Assembly (NCBI RefSeq): GCF_003604215.1
Contig: NZ_QXGS01000016.1
Coordinates: 1 to 59,830 of the forward strand
Direction of reading: 5' to 3'
DNA length: 59,830 nt
Source: Teichococcus vastitatis
GTDB lineage: Bacteria > Pseudomonadota > Alphaproteobacteria > Acetobacterales > Acetobacteraceae
The position numbers and the translations under genes were made by a program. This document shows positions 34,963 to 43,236 of the stretch, in pieces. Within the stretch, counting starts at the first letter, position 1. Every line of letters begins with the position of its first letter. The notes below the pieces were generated by a model, which was not told where the DNA came from, did not search any database, and saw nothing but the letters and a program-made list of their open reading frames with translations.

Positions 34963-35705
34963 AGCAGCGCCCGGCGCAGCGCGGCCGAGAGCCGGTCGGC
35001 GGTCAGCACCAGCGCCGTGATGATCAGCAGGATCGCCAGCACGCGGGCGAAGTCCAGCAGGTCCACCGCGTTCTTCAGCTCCTGGCCCAGCCCGCCAGCG
35101 CCCACCAACCCCAGCACGGTGGAGGCACGGATGTTGAACTCCCAGACATACAACAGCGCCGAGGCGGTTTGCGGCAGGGTTTCCGGCAGCAGCACCACGG
35201 TTGCCGCCTGGGCACGGGACGCGCCGGCGGACAACGCCGCCTCGACCGGGGCGAGGTCGGCGGCCTCCAGCGCCTCCGACCACAGCTTGGCGACCGAGCC
35301 GGCCGAATGCAGCGCGATGCCCAGCATGCCGGCGAACGGGCCGAGCCCGACGGCGGCCACGAAGATCAGCGCGAACACGAAGCCGTCCACCCCGCGCAGC
35401 AGGTCCAGCAGCGCCCGTGCCGGCTGGTACAGCCAGGGCAGGGGAGCCACCGGTCGGGCCGCCAGAATCGCCAGCGGCAGCGCCAGCAGCGCCGCCGCCG
35501 TGGTGCCCAGCGTGGCGATGCCCACCGTCTCCGCGGCGCGGCGGGCGAGGTCGGCCGGGCCGGAGAAATCCGGCGGAAAGCCGCCCGCCAGCCAGCCGGC
35601 AAGGCGGGGCAGACCGGTCCAGAGCCGCCCGGGATCGGGCGCCACCACCCAGATGCTGAGCGCGTACAGCGCCGCCAGCGCGGCGAGGATCGCGAGCCGC
35701 CGCAT
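34959..35705 (-). CDS. phnE: Phosphonate-type ABC transporter permease
   Basis: The 248-residue protein begins at an ATG overlapping the binding-protein stop and shows the PhnE-type features VDGFVFALIFVAAVGLGPFA, MLGIALHSAGSVAKLWSEAL and WEFNIRASTVLGLVGAGGLG, with five to six membrane segments. PhnE is the channel of phosphonate importers. Only one permease gene is present, as is normal for a homodimer. Confidence 0.88.
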   Translation of the reverse strand: MRRLAILAALAALYALSIWVVAPDPGRLWTGLPRLAGWLAGGFPPDFSGPADLARRAAETVGIATLGTTAAALLALPLAILAARPVAPLPWLYQPARALLDLLRGVDGFVFALIFVAAVGLGPFAGMLGIALHSAGSVAKLWSEALEAADLAPVEAALSAGASRAQAATVVLLPETLPQTASALLYVWEFNIRASTVLGLVGAGGLGQELKNAVDLLDFARVLAILLIITALVLTADRLSAALRRALL

Positions 35706-36577
35706 CAGGCGCCGTTCAGCCGCCCCAGGGCCCGGCCGGCGGCCTCGATGATGGCGTAGCTGTCGGGCGCGGCGCGCTGCCAGCCGGTGTAGTTGGCGGG
35801 CATCGCGGCCTTGGCGGCGTCCGCGTCGATGCCGAGGGCGGCGGCCAGCAGCGCCTGCTTCACCTCCGGGTCGAGGTCCCGCCGCACCGCCAGGGCGTCG
35901 TTGGGCAGCGGATCGGAGGTCCACACCACCTTCACCTGCTCCTGCCGAACGCGCCCGGCCGCGACCATGGCCGCCAGGTTGCGGTCGTAATCGGTGGCGA
36001 GGTCCACCTGCCCATTGGCCACGGCGATGACGTTGGCCGCGTGGGACGCGCCGTCGCGATACCGGAAGTGGCGGCGCGGATCGATGCCGCGGGTCTTGAA
36101 CCAGTGGTGCGGGATCAGCCAGCCGCTGGTCGAGCCGGCATCGGCGAAGGAGATCGACAGGCCCTGCGCATCCTCGGGGAAGCGGGCGATGCGCAGTTCC
36201 GGCCGGCCGATGATGATGGCGTGGTAGGTCGGCTTGCCCTGGTATTCCACCACCGCCAGCGCTTCCGCCCCCGCCCGGTCGCGGGCCAGAACATAGCCCC
36301 AGGGCCCCATCCAGGCGCAATCCACCTGCCCATTGGCCAGCGCCACCGCGATGCCCGCCCAGTCGGTGGTCACCGTCAGGTCCAGCGGCCGGCCCACCGC
36401 GGCGGCCAGCCGCGCGAAGAAGGGTTCATAGGCGCGGCGGGTGTCGCCGGCCGTCGGCTGGAACGGCCCTACGGCGCAGCGCAGCGGCGCGCCCTGGGCC
36501 AGGGATCGGCTCAGCAGCCCCGGCAGCGGCAGCAGCGACGGTGCTGCCAGCAGGATGGCGCGTCGGGTGATCGGCAT
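35705..36577 (-). CDS. phnD: Phosphonate-type ABC substrate-binding protein
   Basis: The 290-residue protein has a Tat/Sec-type leader (ITRRAILLAAPSLLPLPG, cleaved near SLAQG) and PhnD hallmarks: GQVDCAWMGPWGYVLA, KPTYHAIIIGRPEL, SFADAGSTSGWLIPHHWF and DLATDYDRNLAAM. These line the phosphonate-binding pocket of the family. It is periplasmic. No phnG-M (C-P lyase), phosphonatase or ptxD gene is visible in the window, so the imported compound and its fate are open. Confidence 0.88.
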   Translation of the reverse strand: MPITRRAILLAAPSLLPLPGLLSRSLAQGAPLRCAVGPFQPTAGDTRRAYEPFFARLAAAVGRPLDLTVTTDWAGIAVALANGQVDCAWMGPWGYVLARDRAGAEALAVVEYQGKPTYHAIIIGRPELRIARFPEDAQGLSISFADAGSTSGWLIPHHWFKTRGIDPRRHFRYRDGASHAANVIAVANGQVDLATDYDRNLAAMVAAGRVRQEQVKVVWTSDPLPNDALAVRRDLDPEVKQALLAAALGIDADAAKAAMPANYTGWQRAAPDSYAIIEAAGRALGRLNGA

Positions 36578-36603
36578 GGCGGTTCTCACTGGAGGAAGAC
36601 GCG

Positions 36604-37563
36604 TCAGCGGCTGCAGGCGGCGCCGCCCAGCACGCAGAACCGCGCGCAATGCGGGTGGTTCAGGGCAACGGGGCGGCTGGCCTCGGCCAGGGTGGCGCCC
36701 AGCTCGAAGCGCGGGTCGTAGGCCAGCAGGGTGCAGGCCAGCACCGCCGGCCTTGCCGCCCCCTTGCGCTTCACCACCATGCGCGACGAACTGCACATCA
36801 CGCTGTCGGGCGACTTGCCCAGGATGCCCCAGCAGGCGGTAGTGATCTCCGGCACGTCGGCCTCCGGGTCCATTTCCGGGAACAGCACCAGCGCTGCCGG
36901 GTCGGCCGCGTCGACCGGCAGGGCCTCGGCCTTGAACAGCCGGGCGAAGCCGGCACGCAGCGCCGCCTCGGGCTCGTGCCCGAAGGCCGCCCGGCCGGCG
37001 ACGCCGATGCGGAACCCGTCGAGCGCCAGCCAGCGCAGCCCGTCCAGGCTCTTGCCGAAGGTGCCGGCGCCGCGTTCCAGGTCATGCAGCGCGGCGCCGT
37101 AATGGTCGAGGCTGACGCGCAGCGTGAGCTGTCCGGGATGGGCCGCGTTGATCGCCGACAGCGCCGCCGCATGGCGCTGCATCGGCCGCATGGCGTTGGT
37201 CAGCACCAGCGCGCGCAGGCCGCGGGCCAGCACCGCCTCCAGCATCGCCAGCATGTCCGGATTCATGAAGGGCTCGCCGCCGGTGAAGCCGATCTCCTCG
37301 ACCGGCAACCGGTCGGCGGCGATCTCGTCCAGATAGGCGATCACCTCGGCTGCCGAGATGTAGGCCAGGGCGTCATTGCGCGGGCTGCTCTCGATGTAGC
37401 AATGCGCGCAGGTCAGGTTGCACAGCGTGCCGGTGTTGATCCACAGCGTGCGCAGCGCCGAGAGCGCGACATGGGCGCGCGGCTCTCCCCGGGCAGTGCG
37501 ATCGGGATCGCGGAACTTGCTGGCGGGCAGCGGCGGCGCGGAGACGAGGGGCGAGACGGTCAC
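36604..37563 (-). CDS. Radical SAM protein
   Basis: The 319-residue enzyme has the 4Fe-4S motif CNLTCAHCYIESSP (CxxxCxxC), the SAM-binding GFTGGEPFMNPD, and RVSLDHYGAALHDLERG. The C-terminus is cysteine-containing (ACWGILGKSPDSVMCSSS and CARFCVLGGAACSR) and may bind an auxiliary cluster as in SPASM-like proteins. Its gene lies 26 bases upstream of phnD in the same direction and is the first gene of the transporter/phosphoesterase operon. Substrate unknown; it is not obviously the arsenosugar enzyme ArsS, although the glycosyltransferase types found at 28-29.6 kb occur near arsS elsewhere. Confidence 0.85.
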   Translation of the reverse strand: MTVSPLVSAPPLPASKFRDPDRTARGEPRAHVALSALRTLWINTGTLCNLTCAHCYIESSPRNDALAYISAAEVIAYLDEIAADRLPVEEIGFTGGEPFMNPDMLAMLEAVLARGLRALVLTNAMRPMQRHAAALSAINAAHPGQLTLRVSLDHYGAALHDLERGAGTFGKSLDGLRWLALDGFRIGVAGRAAFGHEPEAALRAGFARLFKAEALPVDAADPAALVLFPEMDPEADVPEITTACWGILGKSPDSVMCSSSRMVVKRKGAARPAVLACTLLAYDPRFELGATLAEASRPVALNHPHCARFCVLGGAACSR

Positions 37564-37900
37564 GCGGTGGGCTCCGTTGTGCTGCCACGATCACCGCCTT
37601 CTCGATCCGCCGCAAGCGCCCGGCAGGGAGGCGGGTGTCGGTGGGCCGGATCCGGCATTGCGCTGGATATGGCGGCGCCGGCAAACCCACCACCCCCCCC
37701 GCCAGGCCCGGCCGTGGTTGAGTGGCGAGGTTGCGTCCTCTCCTGGGACAGCCGGCACGGCCCGCCTGCCGTTCCGGCGCAGCCCATGCGCGGAAGGACC
37801 GGCTTGCTCTGTCGGCAAGCCGGACAACTCGGGTTATCCTCCGGGACGAGGAGCCGGAGCCGCGCTGGCCTTCGGGCCCCCAGGAAGGAGACGACCCGCC
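37564..37900. other. Divergent intergenic region between radical SAM and eda
   Basis: About 340 bases without a gene. It should hold promoters for the leftward radical SAM-phn operon and for the rightward eda-kdgK pair. It contains a C8 run at 37693-37700 and a perfect inverted repeat (listed separately). Confidence 0.5.
37799..37823. promoter_or_regulatory. Perfect inverted repeat, possible operator
   Basis: CCGGCTTGC and GCAAGCCGG form nine-base arms around a seven-base spacer (TCTGTCG), 78 bases upstream of the eda start. Length and symmetry fit a dimeric repressor site for the eda-kdgK operon; a transcribed hairpin is the alternative. No regulator gene is next to it. Confidence 0.4.
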
Positions 37901-38542
37901 ATGCCGAACACCACCATCGAGGCCGCCCTGGCCCGCTGCGTCGAGGCGCGCGCCATTCCGGTGATCCGCACCGGCACCGCCCGCGCCGCCGAAACGGTGG
38001 TCGGCTGGCTGAAGGAGGCCGGCCTCACCATCTTCGAGATCACCATGACCGTGCCGGACGCGCCGGCCCTGATCCGCAGCCTGGCTTCCGATCCGGAACT
38101 GTTGGTCGGAGCCGGCACCGTGCCCGACCGCGCGGCGGGTGAGGCCTGCCTGCAGGCCGGGGCGCGCTTCCTGGTGACGCCCTGGGTGGCGCCTGAACTG
38201 GCCGAGCCCTGCCGCGAGGCGGGTGCCGCGCTGATGCTGGGCGCGATCACGCCCACCGAGGTGCGCGCCGCCCGCGCCGCCGGAGCCGATGTGGTGAAGG
38301 TCTTCCCGGCTTCCTCCGTCGGCGGCCCCGGCCACGTCAAGGCGCTGCGCAGCGTGTTTCCGGGCGTGAGGTTCTGCCCCACCGGCGGCGTCGACCCGTC
38401 CAACATGCAGGACTACCTCGATGCCGGCGCCGCCTTTGTCGGCATGGGCGGGGCGCTGGTGGACGAGAAGCGGATCAATGCCGGCGACAAGGCGGCGATC
38501 CAGGCGGTGGCGCACCGGCTGCTCGGGCGCGCCGTGGCATGA
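37901..38542 (+). CDS. eda: KDPG/KHG aldolase
   Basis: The 213-residue protein has RAIPVIRTGTAR, TIFEITMTVPDAPALI, LLVGAGTVPD, the Schiff-base lysine in GADVVKVFPASSVGGPGHVKAL and FCPTGGVDPSNMQDYL, the standard Eda motifs. It cleaves 2-keto-3-deoxy-6-phosphogluconate to pyruvate and glyceraldehyde-3-phosphate. The ATG at 37901 follows AAGGAG at nine bases. The stop overlaps kdgK by four bases, so the phosphorylated product of that kinase is used directly. Confidence 0.92.
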   Translation: MPNTTIEAALARCVEARAIPVIRTGTARAAETVVGWLKEAGLTIFEITMTVPDAPALIRSLASDPELLVGAGTVPDRAAGEACLQAGARFLVTPWVAPELAEPCREAGAALMLGAITPTEVRAARAAGADVVKVFPASSVGGPGHVKALRSVFPGVRFCPTGGVDPSNMQDYLDAGAAFVGMGGALVDEKRINAGDKAAIQAVAHRLLGRAVA

Positions 38543-39471
38543 GCCTCGACCTGCTGTGCATGGGCGAGCCGATGCTGGAGCTGAACCGCCGCCACGAGAC
38601 GGCGGAAGGCGAACCGCTCTATCTGGAAGGCTTCGGCGGCGACACCTCCAACGCCGCCATTGCCGCGGCGCGGCAGGGCGCGCGCAGCGGCTACATCACC
38701 GCGCTCGGGCAGGATGGGCCGGGCGAGCAGTTCATGGCGCTGTGGCGGCGCGAGGGTGTGGATGCGACCCACATCCATCGCGACAAGGCCGCCAGGACGG
38801 GCCTCTATTTGGTGACCCACGGCCCGGAAGGGCACGAATTCCAGTTCTACCGCGCAGGCTCCGCCGCCAGCCGCTACACGCCGGACCTGCTGCCGCGCGA
38901 CGCCCTTCGCGCGGCCCGGATGTTCTATGCCTCGGGCATCAGCCTGGCGATTTCCACTAGCGCCGCGGATGCGGTGTTCGAGGCGATCCGTACGGCGCGG
39001 GAGGCCGGCGTCACCGTGGCGTTCGACACCAATTACCGTGCCAGCCTGTGGCCGGTGCCACGGGCAGCCGCCATGATCATGGCGGCGGTGGCCCAGACCG
39101 ATATCGCGCTGCCCGGGCTCGATGACACACGCACCCTGATCGGGCTCGAGGATCCTGACGCCATTCTGGATCACTACCTGCGGCTGGGGCCGAAGATCGT
39201 GGTGTTGAAGATGGGGAGCGAGGGCACCTACCTGGCCACGGCGGAAGGCCGGGTGCGGATTCCGCCCTTTCCCTGCAAGCCGGTGGATGCAACCGGGGCC
39301 GGCGATACCTTCTGCGGCAGCTTCCTCGCGCGGATCCTGGCCGGTGATGCGCCGGAGGTGGCGGCGCGCTACGCCGCCTGCGCCGCTGCGCTGTCCACAG
39401 AAGGGTACGGCGCGGTGGCACCGATCCCATCCGCGAGCCGTGTGCGCGCGGCGTTGCAGCAGGCCGGCTGA
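38539..39471 (+). CDS. kdgK: 2-keto-3-deoxygluconate kinase, PfkB family
   Basis: The 310-residue protein has the PfkB start LLCMGEPMLELN and FGGDTSNAAIAAARQGARSG, TVAFDTNYRASLWP, and the C-terminal signature DATGAGDTFCGSFLARIL with the catalytic Asp. The family member next to eda is expected to phosphorylate 2-keto-3-deoxygluconate, joining sugar-acid breakdown to the Entner-Doudoroff pathway. It is coupled to eda through ATGA. Confidence 0.88.
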   Translation: MSLDLLCMGEPMLELNRRHETAEGEPLYLEGFGGDTSNAAIAAARQGARSGYITALGQDGPGEQFMALWRREGVDATHIHRDKAARTGLYLVTHGPEGHEFQFYRAGSAASRYTPDLLPRDALRAARMFYASGISLAISTSAADAVFEAIRTAREAGVTVAFDTNYRASLWPVPRAAAMIMAAVAQTDIALPGLDDTRTLIGLEDPDAILDHYLRLGPKIVVLKMGSEGTYLATAEGRVRIPPFPCKPVDATGAGDTFCGSFLARILAGDAPEVAARYAACAAALSTEGYGAVAPIPSASRVRAALQQAG

Positions 39472-39472
39472 G

Positions 39473-39508
39473 TTCCGGCCGGAAGGCCTCGGGCAGAGGG
39501 TTCCGGCC
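39473..39508. terminator. Inverted repeat after kdgK, possible terminator
   Basis: Immediately after the kdgK stop, GGCCGGAA (39477-39484) can pair with TTCCGGCC (39501-39508) across a 16-base loop; the left arm is also part of the palindrome TTCCGGCCGGAA. There is no T-run, so intrinsic termination is uncertain. It lies between convergent genes. Confidence 0.35.
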
Positions 39509-39558
39509 AGGACATTCCGGGCAGGAGCGGGCGCCGGGGCATCGCGGCGCCGTTCTGT

Positions 39559-39774
39559 TCAGCCATCAACGAGGAGCTGGGCCTCGTCATCGAGGCAGGT
39601 CCACTCATCCAGCGAATGGCGCATCCGCAGCACCGCTTCGTCCAGGGTTTCAGCGCTCCAGTCCGCCACGTCGCGGAACCAAGCGCCGTCCCGGAAAGCG
39701 CGGGCGCGATACCAGCCATCCGCGATAAAGGTCTTGATGGTGAATGGCCCGTGGATGAATTCTGCCGACCTCAT
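39559..39774 (-). CDS. Small hypothetical protein
   Basis: The 71-residue frame is preceded by GGGGGCTGAC before its ATG (39774), a good ribosome site. The protein (FIHGPFTIKTFIADGWYRAR, DVADWSAETLDEAVLRMRHS, WTCLDDEAQLLVDG) is acidic with aromatic residues, soluble, with no membrane segment. I do not recognise the family. Amino-acid composition is normal for a real protein and unlike the Arg/Ala-rich shadow frames around it. Confidence 0.6.
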   Translation of the reverse strand: MRSAEFIHGPFTIKTFIADGWYRARAFRDGAWFRDVADWSAETLDEAVLRMRHSLDEWTCLDDEAQLLVDG

Positions 39775-40387
39775 GTCAGCCCCCTAATGCATGATGGTCG
39801 AAGTATCGCCATCAGATCTTGCCACATGGTAAAGTCGGACAAACAAATTGCGGCCGGCCCATGGCTCCGCTGGACCGGATCGTTCCTCTGACCTAGCTGA
39901 CGGAGTCATGGCTTTCGCGGCACCGGACGGGGCATGGCACGATAACAGGCGTCCGGCTGAACCGCCGAGCCCTTCCGGCCACCGGGCAGCAGGGCCGTCG
40001 GATGGCCGGCGCGCGGCTGTTCCGGCGTGGCCGTCACGATCCCGCTGAAGCAGGACACCGTCGTGCAACCGTGGAGCAGGAAGCATTGGACACGGCCAAG
40101 CTCACCAGAATAAATAGTTCACGGAAGCAGACTGGGCGGAAGGGATGATGCTCCTGAATAGGTTCGACTGCGGCCCCGCCTGCCCAGACGATTCATGGTC
40201 AACCGGCCCATTTTTGATTGCTGCCGGAGTCGAGGAGCATCACGGGATTGGACGCTGTAGTTCGTGAATTTCATTCCTGCAATGAAAGCACTTCACGACG
40301 GTTCTCAAAATTAGATCCTTCTACTCCGCTTTCTCAATAAACCGAGAATGCTTCGTTATCGCTTCAGGCGGTGAATGGGAAAGCGGA
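39775..40387. other. Intergenic region upstream of the HWE kinase
   Basis: About 610 bases with no supportable gene. GC content falls in 40080-40380, consistent with regulatory sequence for both the leftward small gene and the rightward kinase. It includes the inverted repeat at 40269-40287 listed separately. Confidence 0.45.
40269..40287. promoter_or_regulatory. Inverted repeat upstream of the HWE kinase
   Basis: TTTCATT and AATGAAA are perfect seven-base arms around CCTGC, 100 bases upstream of the kinase start. The AT-rich arms stand out in this genome and could bind a dimeric regulator. No family-specific consensus is recognised. Confidence 0.3.
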
Positions 40388-42529
40388 ATGGCGAAGCGAA
40401 GGGCTTGGCTGCCGGGTGACATGACCTTTGGAATGCGCAGCCACCTGCTGGGGCTGGTGGTGGTGGCCTTTCTGCCGGCCCTCGCCGTGGGTGGGATGGC
40501 ATCCTGGCAAGCGGTGACGCGGCATCTGGAAGGATTCCACGACCAGCTGCGCGACACCGCGCGCGCCCTCTCCACCGCCGCAGACCGCGAGTTCGAGGCC
40601 CGGATTGCGGCGCTCACCACCCTGGCGGAATCGCCGCTGCTCGATGCGCCCCTGACCGATCTCTCGGCCCTGCACACGCATGCCCGCCGTGCCGCCGCCG
40701 CTCTCGGCGCGCCCATCGTCATCATCGGCCGCAACAATCAGCAATTGCTGAACACCAGCCTGCCGCCCGGCGTGCCGCTGCCACGCACCGGGGCGGAGGA
40801 CGCCAACCTCGAGGTGCTGCGTACGGGCCGTCCCGTCATCAGCAACCTGATCAACGCGGCCAGCGATCAGGAGCCGGTCATCGCCGTGCTGGTGCCGATC
40901 CGGCGAGACGGCCAGATCTTGGCGACCTTGTCATCCAGGGTGACGCCCGAACGGCTGCAAATCCTGCTGGAGGCGCAGGATTTCTACGATGGACGCTTCG
41001 CCTCGCTGGTTGATGGTGATGGCCGGCTCATTGCCCGGTCCTCGCAAACCGTGACGCCGGGCAGGGCTGCGGCCCCCTGGTATGTGGCGGGCGTTGCCAG
41101 CAACGCTCCCGGCCTGCTCAGCGGCAAGACGGCGGATGGGCAGGACGTGGTCGCGGCCTTCAGCTTCCTGAGCAGCGGCTCAGGGTGGACCGTGGCGGTG
41201 GCGGCCCCGGCCAGCCTGTACTCCGCCAGCTGGAACGCTCCGCTCATGGCCATCGTGCTGGGCGGGGGCGCGGCCCTGGCCATCGCCTCGCTGCTCGCCG
41301 CCGCCCTGGCGCAGCGCATCGTGCGGCCCTTGCAGGTGCTGACGGACGAGGCGGACGCCGTGGCTGAAGGCCGGCAGCAGGCGCTCGGCGACGCTGGCGA
41401 GGGGAGGCCGCCGGCCACGGTGACAGAGTTCAAGGCGCTGCGCGATGCGATCACGCGGGCGGCGCAAGTTCTGGCCGGGCGCAACTCCGCCCTGACGGCG
41501 AGCGAGGCGCGGCTGCGCGCCATCGTCGACACCGCGGTGGATGCCATCGTGGTGATCGACGAGGCCGGCATCATGCATTCCTTCAACGGAGCCGCCGAAG
41601 CGATCTTCCGCTACCCCGCCGATGAGGTGATCGGCCGCAACGTATCGGTGATCATGTCCAGCGGCGACGCCGCCCGGCATGACGCCCAACTGGCGCGCTA
41701 CCTGGCCGCCGGGGAGCGCAGGATCATCGGCAGCGGCCGGGAGGTGGAGGGCCGCCGCCGCGATGGCTCGACCGTGCCACTGGATCTCGCCATCGCCGAA
41801 TGGCGGGACGGCGAGGGACAACGTTTCTTCACCGGCATCATGCGCGACATCTCCACCAAGAAGGCGGAAGACGAGCGGCGCCTGCTGCTCGCGAGGGAGG
41901 TCGATCACCGCGCCAAGAACCTGCTGGCGGTGGTGCAGTCGGTGATCCGGCTGACACCCCGCGAAAGCGCCGACGCCTTCGCCCGTTCGGTGGAAGCGCG
42001 CGTCATGGCCCTGGCCCGCGTGCAATCGCTGCTAGCGGATGAGAACTGGGCCGGCGCGGAGCTGCATGCCGTGGTGGAGCGCGAGCTGGCGCCGTACCGC
42101 CTCGGCAGCAGCGGCTCGGCGGTGCAGATCACCGTGGAGGGGCCGCCGGTAACGCTGGCGGCCGAAACCGTGCAGCCGATTGCCATGATCCTGCACGAGC
42201 TGATCGCCAACGCAGCCAAGCACGGCGCATTGAAAGAACTCGGGGGGCAGGTGGATGTCCGCTGGCAACTCCTGCGCGCCGCCGATGCGCCGGGCAACAC
42301 CATGCTGTTCATGGAGTGGACCGAACAGGGCGGGCACCTGCGCGACGTGGCGCCGCGGCGCAAGGGTTTCGGCACCCGGATGATCACCGCCACGGCGCAA
42401 CGCCAACTCGGCGGCACGGTGACGCAGCGCTGGGAAACCGGCCGCATGCGTTGCGAACTGATGCTGCCATTATGGCGAACGTCCCGCGGCAGCAAGCTTC
42501 CCTTCGGCGCCGGCAGCAGCGTGGCCTAG
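40388..42529 (+). CDS. Membrane HWE-family histidine kinase with sensor and PAS domains
   Basis: The 713-residue protein has a membrane helix at about 18-40, a periplasmic Cache-like sensor (about 45-275), a second helix (about 285-308), a HAMP-like linker, a PAS domain (about 372-492; LRAIVDTAVDAIVVIDEAGI) and an HWE kinase core. The phospho-acceptor is His507 in REVDHRAKNLLAVVQS; the N-box is HELIANAAKHGAL and the family's WxE is seen in FMEWTEQGG. HWE kinases are common in alphaproteobacteria, often tied to the general stress response. No response regulator is adjacent, so it is an orphan. Confidence 0.9.
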   Translation: MAKRRAWLPGDMTFGMRSHLLGLVVVAFLPALAVGGMASWQAVTRHLEGFHDQLRDTARALSTAADREFEARIAALTTLAESPLLDAPLTDLSALHTHARRAAAALGAPIVIIGRNNQQLLNTSLPPGVPLPRTGAEDANLEVLRTGRPVISNLINAASDQEPVIAVLVPIRRDGQILATLSSRVTPERLQILLEAQDFYDGRFASLVDGDGRLIARSSQTVTPGRAAAPWYVAGVASNAPGLLSGKTADGQDVVAAFSFLSSGSGWTVAVAAPASLYSASWNAPLMAIVLGGGAALAIASLLAAALAQRIVRPLQVLTDEADAVAEGRQQALGDAGEGRPPATVTEFKALRDAITRAAQVLAGRNSALTASEARLRAIVDTAVDAIVVIDEAGIMHSFNGAAEAIFRYPADEVIGRNVSVIMSSGDAARHDAQLARYLAAGERRIIGSGREVEGRRRDGSTVPLDLAIAEWRDGEGQRFFTGIMRDISTKKAEDERRLLLAREVDHRAKNLLAVVQSVIRLTPRESADAFARSVEARVMALARVQSLLADENWAGAELHAVVERELAPYRLGSSGSAVQITVEGPPVTLAAETVQPIAMILHELIANAAKHGALKELGGQVDVRWQLLRAADAPGNTMLFMEWTEQGGHLRDVAPRRKGFGTRMITATAQRQLGGTVTQRWETGRMRCELMLPLWRTSRGSKLPFGAGSSVA

Positions 42530-43236
42530 CGACCGCCGCGAATCGAACCCGCCGCGGGGCGGATGCCTCGACGGGCCTTGCAGGTTGGGCGGCCGGTTCC
42601 GCGGCCCACCGACGGGCCGCGAAAGACCCTTCCCGGCATCGCCGCCGCGCCGCTTCAGGAAAGCCCGCGCCTTGCATCCCGCGCGCCTTCAACCGGCGGC
42701 AAGCCACAGGAGGGATCGGGCAACCGAGGCGCCGCGCTACCGCTCTCCGCGCCCTCTCGGTGCGTCCGGCCAGCGCCGTGTGCCTGGCAGGTGCGCGGCC
42801 AGCGCAAGTCTGGCGGGCTGGCTATTTCCGGCAGCGGCATGCAGGCCGGCATCGGCGCTATCGCCACGCGGCCGCTTGGACGCGGCATCCCGGCGGCGCA
42901 AGTCCCTGATCATCACCATATCCCGTCACTCCAGCGGCCAGCGGCCAGCGGCCAGCGACCGGCGGCCTGGATCCCGTAAACAGTTCCGCGGTCGCCGGCC
43001 GGATCGATGCTGCTGATGCGGGAAACCTGACTGCGGAGGAGAACGGCAGGCCTGTGCCTGCCGGGCCACGACACCGCAGCCGCGAACCGTCCCGCCGCAC
43101 TGCCGGCAGGCCAGGCGAACCGCAGAAAAGCAGCACCGGCGGCAACCACCCTTCGCGGCAGCGTGTTTCCAGGCCGTGGCGGCATCTTCCAACCGGAAGT
43201 CGCCGGCTCCGCGACCATCACGGAAGGAAGCCCGTC
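42530..43236. other. Gene-poor region
   Basis: About 700 bases of GC-rich sequence in which all frames have the Arg/Ala/Pro-rich composition of random high-GC DNA. Apart from the short tandem repeat at 42932-42959 and the upstream region of the alcohol dehydrogenase, I see nothing supportable. Confidence 0.5.
42932..42959. repeat. Short tandem repeat, CAGCGGC x3 plus one variant
   Basis: Three exact copies of the seven-base unit CAGCGGC are followed by CAGCGAC. It is noncoding and may vary in copy number by slippage. No function is suggested. Confidence 0.7.

Noticed and set aside
32138-35020. 960-codon plus-strand frame
   Set aside because: Runs out of frame through the Lpd-like gene and antisense to the phosphoesterase and phn genes; extreme Arg/Gly/Ala content.
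42932-42959. Possible CRISPR or longer repeat array around the CAGCGGC copies
   Set aside because: Only three or four seven-base units with no spacers; a simple tandem repeat.
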